Source: Alphaproteobacteria bacterium US3C007 (GTDB lineage Bacteria > Pseudomonadota > Alphaproteobacteria > Rhodobacterales > Rhodobacteraceae). From it: DNA of 64,000 nt. Both the position numbers and the translations under genes were made by a program. Where the stretch lies: contig CP139918.1 in the NCBI GenBank assembly GCA_034423775.1, positions 2,046,001-2,110,000 on the forward strand. The letters run 5' to 3'. The notes below the pieces were generated by a model, which had not been told where the DNA came from, ran no database searches, and was given only the letters and a program-made list of their open reading frames with translations. This document shows positions 62,901-64,000 of the stretch, piece after piece (position 1 is the first letter of the stretch; each line of letters starts with the position of its first letter).

Positions 62901-63322
62901 TAAGCGGCTCTGGGCGGCAAATTGTGAATGCAGCTCTGAAAAGTGGAGAAAACCCAGTTTTCTTAGAAGATGGGGATTCCCTTTTCATTCCCAAGCGCCC
63001 ATCTCACGTAAGCGTGATCGGCAGCGTCTATAATGAGGTTTCTGCAGTCTATGCCCCTTATAAAACGCCGCGAAATTATATTTCCGAAGCGGGTGGAACC
63101 AGCAAGATTGCCGATAGTAAGAATGTTTACATGGTATTGCCCAATGGGCAAAGCGAGCCAATTGGAGAGATTGATAGCGCAAATGTGATTATTCCACCGG
63201 GTGCGGTGCTGATCGTGCCGCCGAAGGTCGATAAATTGAGCCCATTGGGGCTTAGCCGCGTGGTGTCCGATATTTTAAGCAATATCGCAACATCCGTACT
63301 GGCGATCAACGCGGTTCGGTGA
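59957..63322 (+). CDS. Large polysaccharide export protein with multiple SLBB domains
   Basis: A 1121-residue protein of the Wza/OtnA-type export family. It has a signal peptide (to about AAQ, residue 21), a poly-export domain starting DYRLAAGDVLAISIRGLSS near residue 157, and then several SLBB-like modules, for example SVQITGAIGQPGTVAVPAY, VKVFGAVEKPFSL, ISGAVRQPGQYPVAADLSL, ALNGQVQRPGNYTVGRDETL and HVSVIGSVYNEVSAVYAPY. Standard Wza has about 380 residues with two SLBB domains. There is no lipobox at the cleavage site. A C-terminal hydrophobic segment may cross the outer membrane. Partner of the Wzz-like protein. Confidence 0.85.
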   Translation: MMSLVRSFILMVLFATNGAAQTSPLDLLLQQQSQGLPFGTDMQSLEDIFSGQGFDIDPENEARTAKEPVIPNEQNIKLLDRRLTAEEAQQRRQQGQALSNDLLGGQSKTQTPSMVETYYQILTGESLDVFGTGKSATSNNIANNPADELLFFNSLGSDYRLAAGDVLAISIRGLSSTDEEAIVDGEGKIAISGMLPVIAAGRSIADVQSDIKQVLEVDDASANVYVSLSAARLVSVQITGAIGQPGTVAVPAYTPVSRILPLVGDILLQGSARNITLFQNGDRQIIDLYQSLLGLDAAVDPLVVNNARLHVGDQGGTVAVAGFVGRSGIFELAAGQTAISTDELFRLANIRLMAPGTKMDLLRFNDQGVPTSEPIAFGKDQMVQAGQALQIQFVQTRSQSDVKVFGAVEKPFSLNVVNPIPIAELLRNGAALTSDVYMDFALIAGNRSENGADRTINLTKALRFPDRFLIQPGETLIILNLNQYQTLLSQSLTEPSGRISQLLVSAEPAEVFLDGRRVAFVAASGGQTIADIFGTQLSFPQDIDYDFSLLFDTKAVAQKPKAFLLSEALTEASGYDLRRGARLQLFTTTFLRNVNLPNLKNFSVDQTVLESAPGTQNKTAREGIASSTSMSLANQSNASAGQVQGVELDSQIAFETQSQLDMGGELVDMGGELAVAARGISASAPTVIFVNGQQYGFLPSDVRFSNTRLARELTRTAEIYPLYAEVATQAPDGYSFETRSFALGALASRQSTFSTQASMRLDFYTQEFIRRFVLPNNPVKTTEDLSKAVETLRAAGRFISGAVRQPGQYPVAADLSLDLFLRVAGGALPNADLKNVILRTYVVSRNGEIDLQRSKRIDLTAVSPASIKLSGNYDIQIPALVNNALSGVVALNGQVQRPGNYTVGRDETLHDIIERAGGFTEVAYPLGAVLTRQSLKEEQTRANLSLARQVEQSILSLSQNASAEQSQQIPAVIGLANQLRTLSGSGRQIVNAALKSGENPVFLEDGDSLFIPKRPSHVSVIGSVYNEVSAVYAPYKTPRNYISEAGGTSKIADSKNVYMVLPNGQSEPIGEIDSANVIIPPGAVLIVPPKVDKLSPLGLSRVVSDILSNIATSVLAINAVR
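61937..61976 (+). repeat. 21-bp tandem duplication in the export protein gene
   Basis: A 21-base unit encoding DMGGELV is repeated in frame, the second copy identical over 19 bases. The near identity marks a recent duplication. Confidence 0.92.
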
Positions 63323-64000
63323 GGAAAAACGTCAATATTAACGCCGGATCGCAAAGCGTGTTTCTTATGTGCAAGGCGGTTGTTTTTTTGATCACGGTGA
63401 TGTTTGCGCTTGCATCGCCCGGCTGGTCTGCTTGTGATCTTCAAGGCGCTATGGCAGAACGGGACATTATCACCCTAGGGATAAACGCGCCTTCTAAATC
63501 GTTGGTTGAAATCTCGGCAAATGATATTCGGGTGATCGTTGAGGACCCGAATGAGCTGACCTCCTCTGGGCAATATGGTGCGCTTATCGAGGTTTATGGG
63601 CTTTCTGGCGAGGGGCGCCCCATCTTAAAAAAGATTGTCACGGCGCCGGTCGGGGATGATATAAAAGCGCTGCAGAGCGCGCTTTCAAACTCGGCTGCGT
63701 CAATTGTGCTGACGCAGAAAAATGGATATTTTTTCACTTGGCATGATCAGCCCGTTGCTGGAAACTCAATATATGCATGTATGGTACAAAGCCATATATT
63801 TCATCACGAAAGTGGTCAGGATTTTGCCATCCACGTGGCCGAGCGGGCGCAGCCCGAACGCATTGCTAAGCATAAAATTTTAGAACAGTTGCTGCGCGAT
63901 GAGGGGTCTTTAAACAGCCTGCGCAGCCAAGTGGTTTCTCGGATGAATTTAGCCCAAGCAGAGGATCTTCCTGCAGTTCTGAACAGTTTGACATCTGAGC
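63319..64000 (+). CDS. Exported protein of the polysaccharide locus, C-terminus beyond window
   Basis: An open frame runs to the window end (227 codons visible) without a stop. It begins with GTG at 63319, overlapping the previous stop (GTGA), or with ATG at 63367, which gives a clean signal peptide (MCKAVVFLITVMFALASPGW, cleaved after about SA). The mature part has no family I recognise. Being coupled to the Wza-like gene, it is likely a periplasmic or envelope component of polysaccharide export. Confidence 0.65.
   Translation, partial: MRKNVNINAGSQSVFLMCKAVVFLITVMFALASPGWSACDLQGAMAERDIITLGINAPSKSLVEISANDIRVIVEDPNELTSSGQYGALIEVYGLSGEGRPILKKIVTAPVGDDIKALQSALSNSAASIVLTQKNGYFFTWHDQPVAGNSIYACMVQSHIFHHESGQDFAIHVAERAQPERIAKHKILEQLLRDEGSLNSLRSQVVSRMNLAQAEDLPAVLNSLTSE

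Noticed and set aside
1..64000. Mobile elements, prophage, rRNA or tRNA genes
   Set aside because: No transposase, integrase, terminal repeats, rRNA or tRNA-like structure was found on reading both strands; the phage-like motifs are confined to flagellar proteins.

Overview
The window looks like a chromosomal segment of a marine alphaproteobacterium of the Rhodobacteraceae (Roseobacter group). Reasons: a hisC-tyrC pair, a phaA-phaB pair with a CTGC-N3-GCAG site of the kind bound by PhaR in Paracoccus, several TRAP and sugar-acid catabolic genes, and a flagellar set whose FlgJ lacks a muramidase domain and is paired with a separate SltF-like transglycosylase, as in Rhodobacter sphaeroides Fla1. 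Base composition is moderate for the family. I see no rRNA, tRNA, transposase, integrase or CRISPR array.

Left part (1-12.9 kb): the 3' end of a mannonate dehydratase gene, an Ldh_2-family dehydrogenase, a myo-inositol dehydrogenase-like gene, a glycine-zipper lipoprotein, an SH3 protein, a D-2-hydroxyacid dehydrogenase, the PHB genes phaA-phaB, an EAL phosphodiesterase, tag, rpsD with a promoter, leader hairpin and terminator, and hisC-tyrC.

Flagellar block (13.0-36.6 kb): on the minus strand two unrecognised small genes and fliD; on the plus strand flgBCDEFGHIJKL, sltF, a hook-protein paralogue, a FlhG-like protein with a degraded P-loop, and fliA. Four sites matching the sigma-54 -24/-12 consensus precede flgB, flgG, sltF and the hook paralogue, and fliA closes the block, so a sigma-54 then sigma-28 cascade is likely. 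The striking feature is the size of the axial proteins: FlgE has 1905 residues and FlgK 1587, with normal terminal domains and very large central insertions. The FlgE insertion holds about ten degenerate copies of a motif of the form YxVxxGSVxYxGxxYxxGxxF, one copy of which is also in FlgK. FlgL carries a domain that resembles part of FliD.

Sugar-acid block (36.6-58.8 kb): an eleven-gene minus-strand run (dctP, a Gci-like enolase-superfamily enzyme, dctQ, dctM, a PhyH dioxygenase, uxaA, a Gfo/Idh/MocA protein, a second PhyH dioxygenase, a beta-hydroxyacid dehydrogenase, an EamA exporter, kdgK) with a divergent GntR/FadR-type regulator. It is followed by a denD-like and beta-hydroxyacid dehydrogenase pair, then a plus-strand operon (SDR, IlvD/Edd dehydratase, FAH-family hydrolase, 2-hydroxyacid dehydrogenase, enolase-superfamily dehydratase) that reads as a non-phosphorylating 2-keto-3-deoxy to 2,4-diketo-3-deoxy aldonate pathway, then idnO-like and idnD-like genes. 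Together these would import sugar acids from algal polysaccharide and feed them to pyruvate, hydroxyacids and KDPG.

Right end (59.0-64 kb): the start of a polysaccharide export locus with a Wzz-like protein, a 1121-residue SLBB-rich export protein and a truncated secreted protein.
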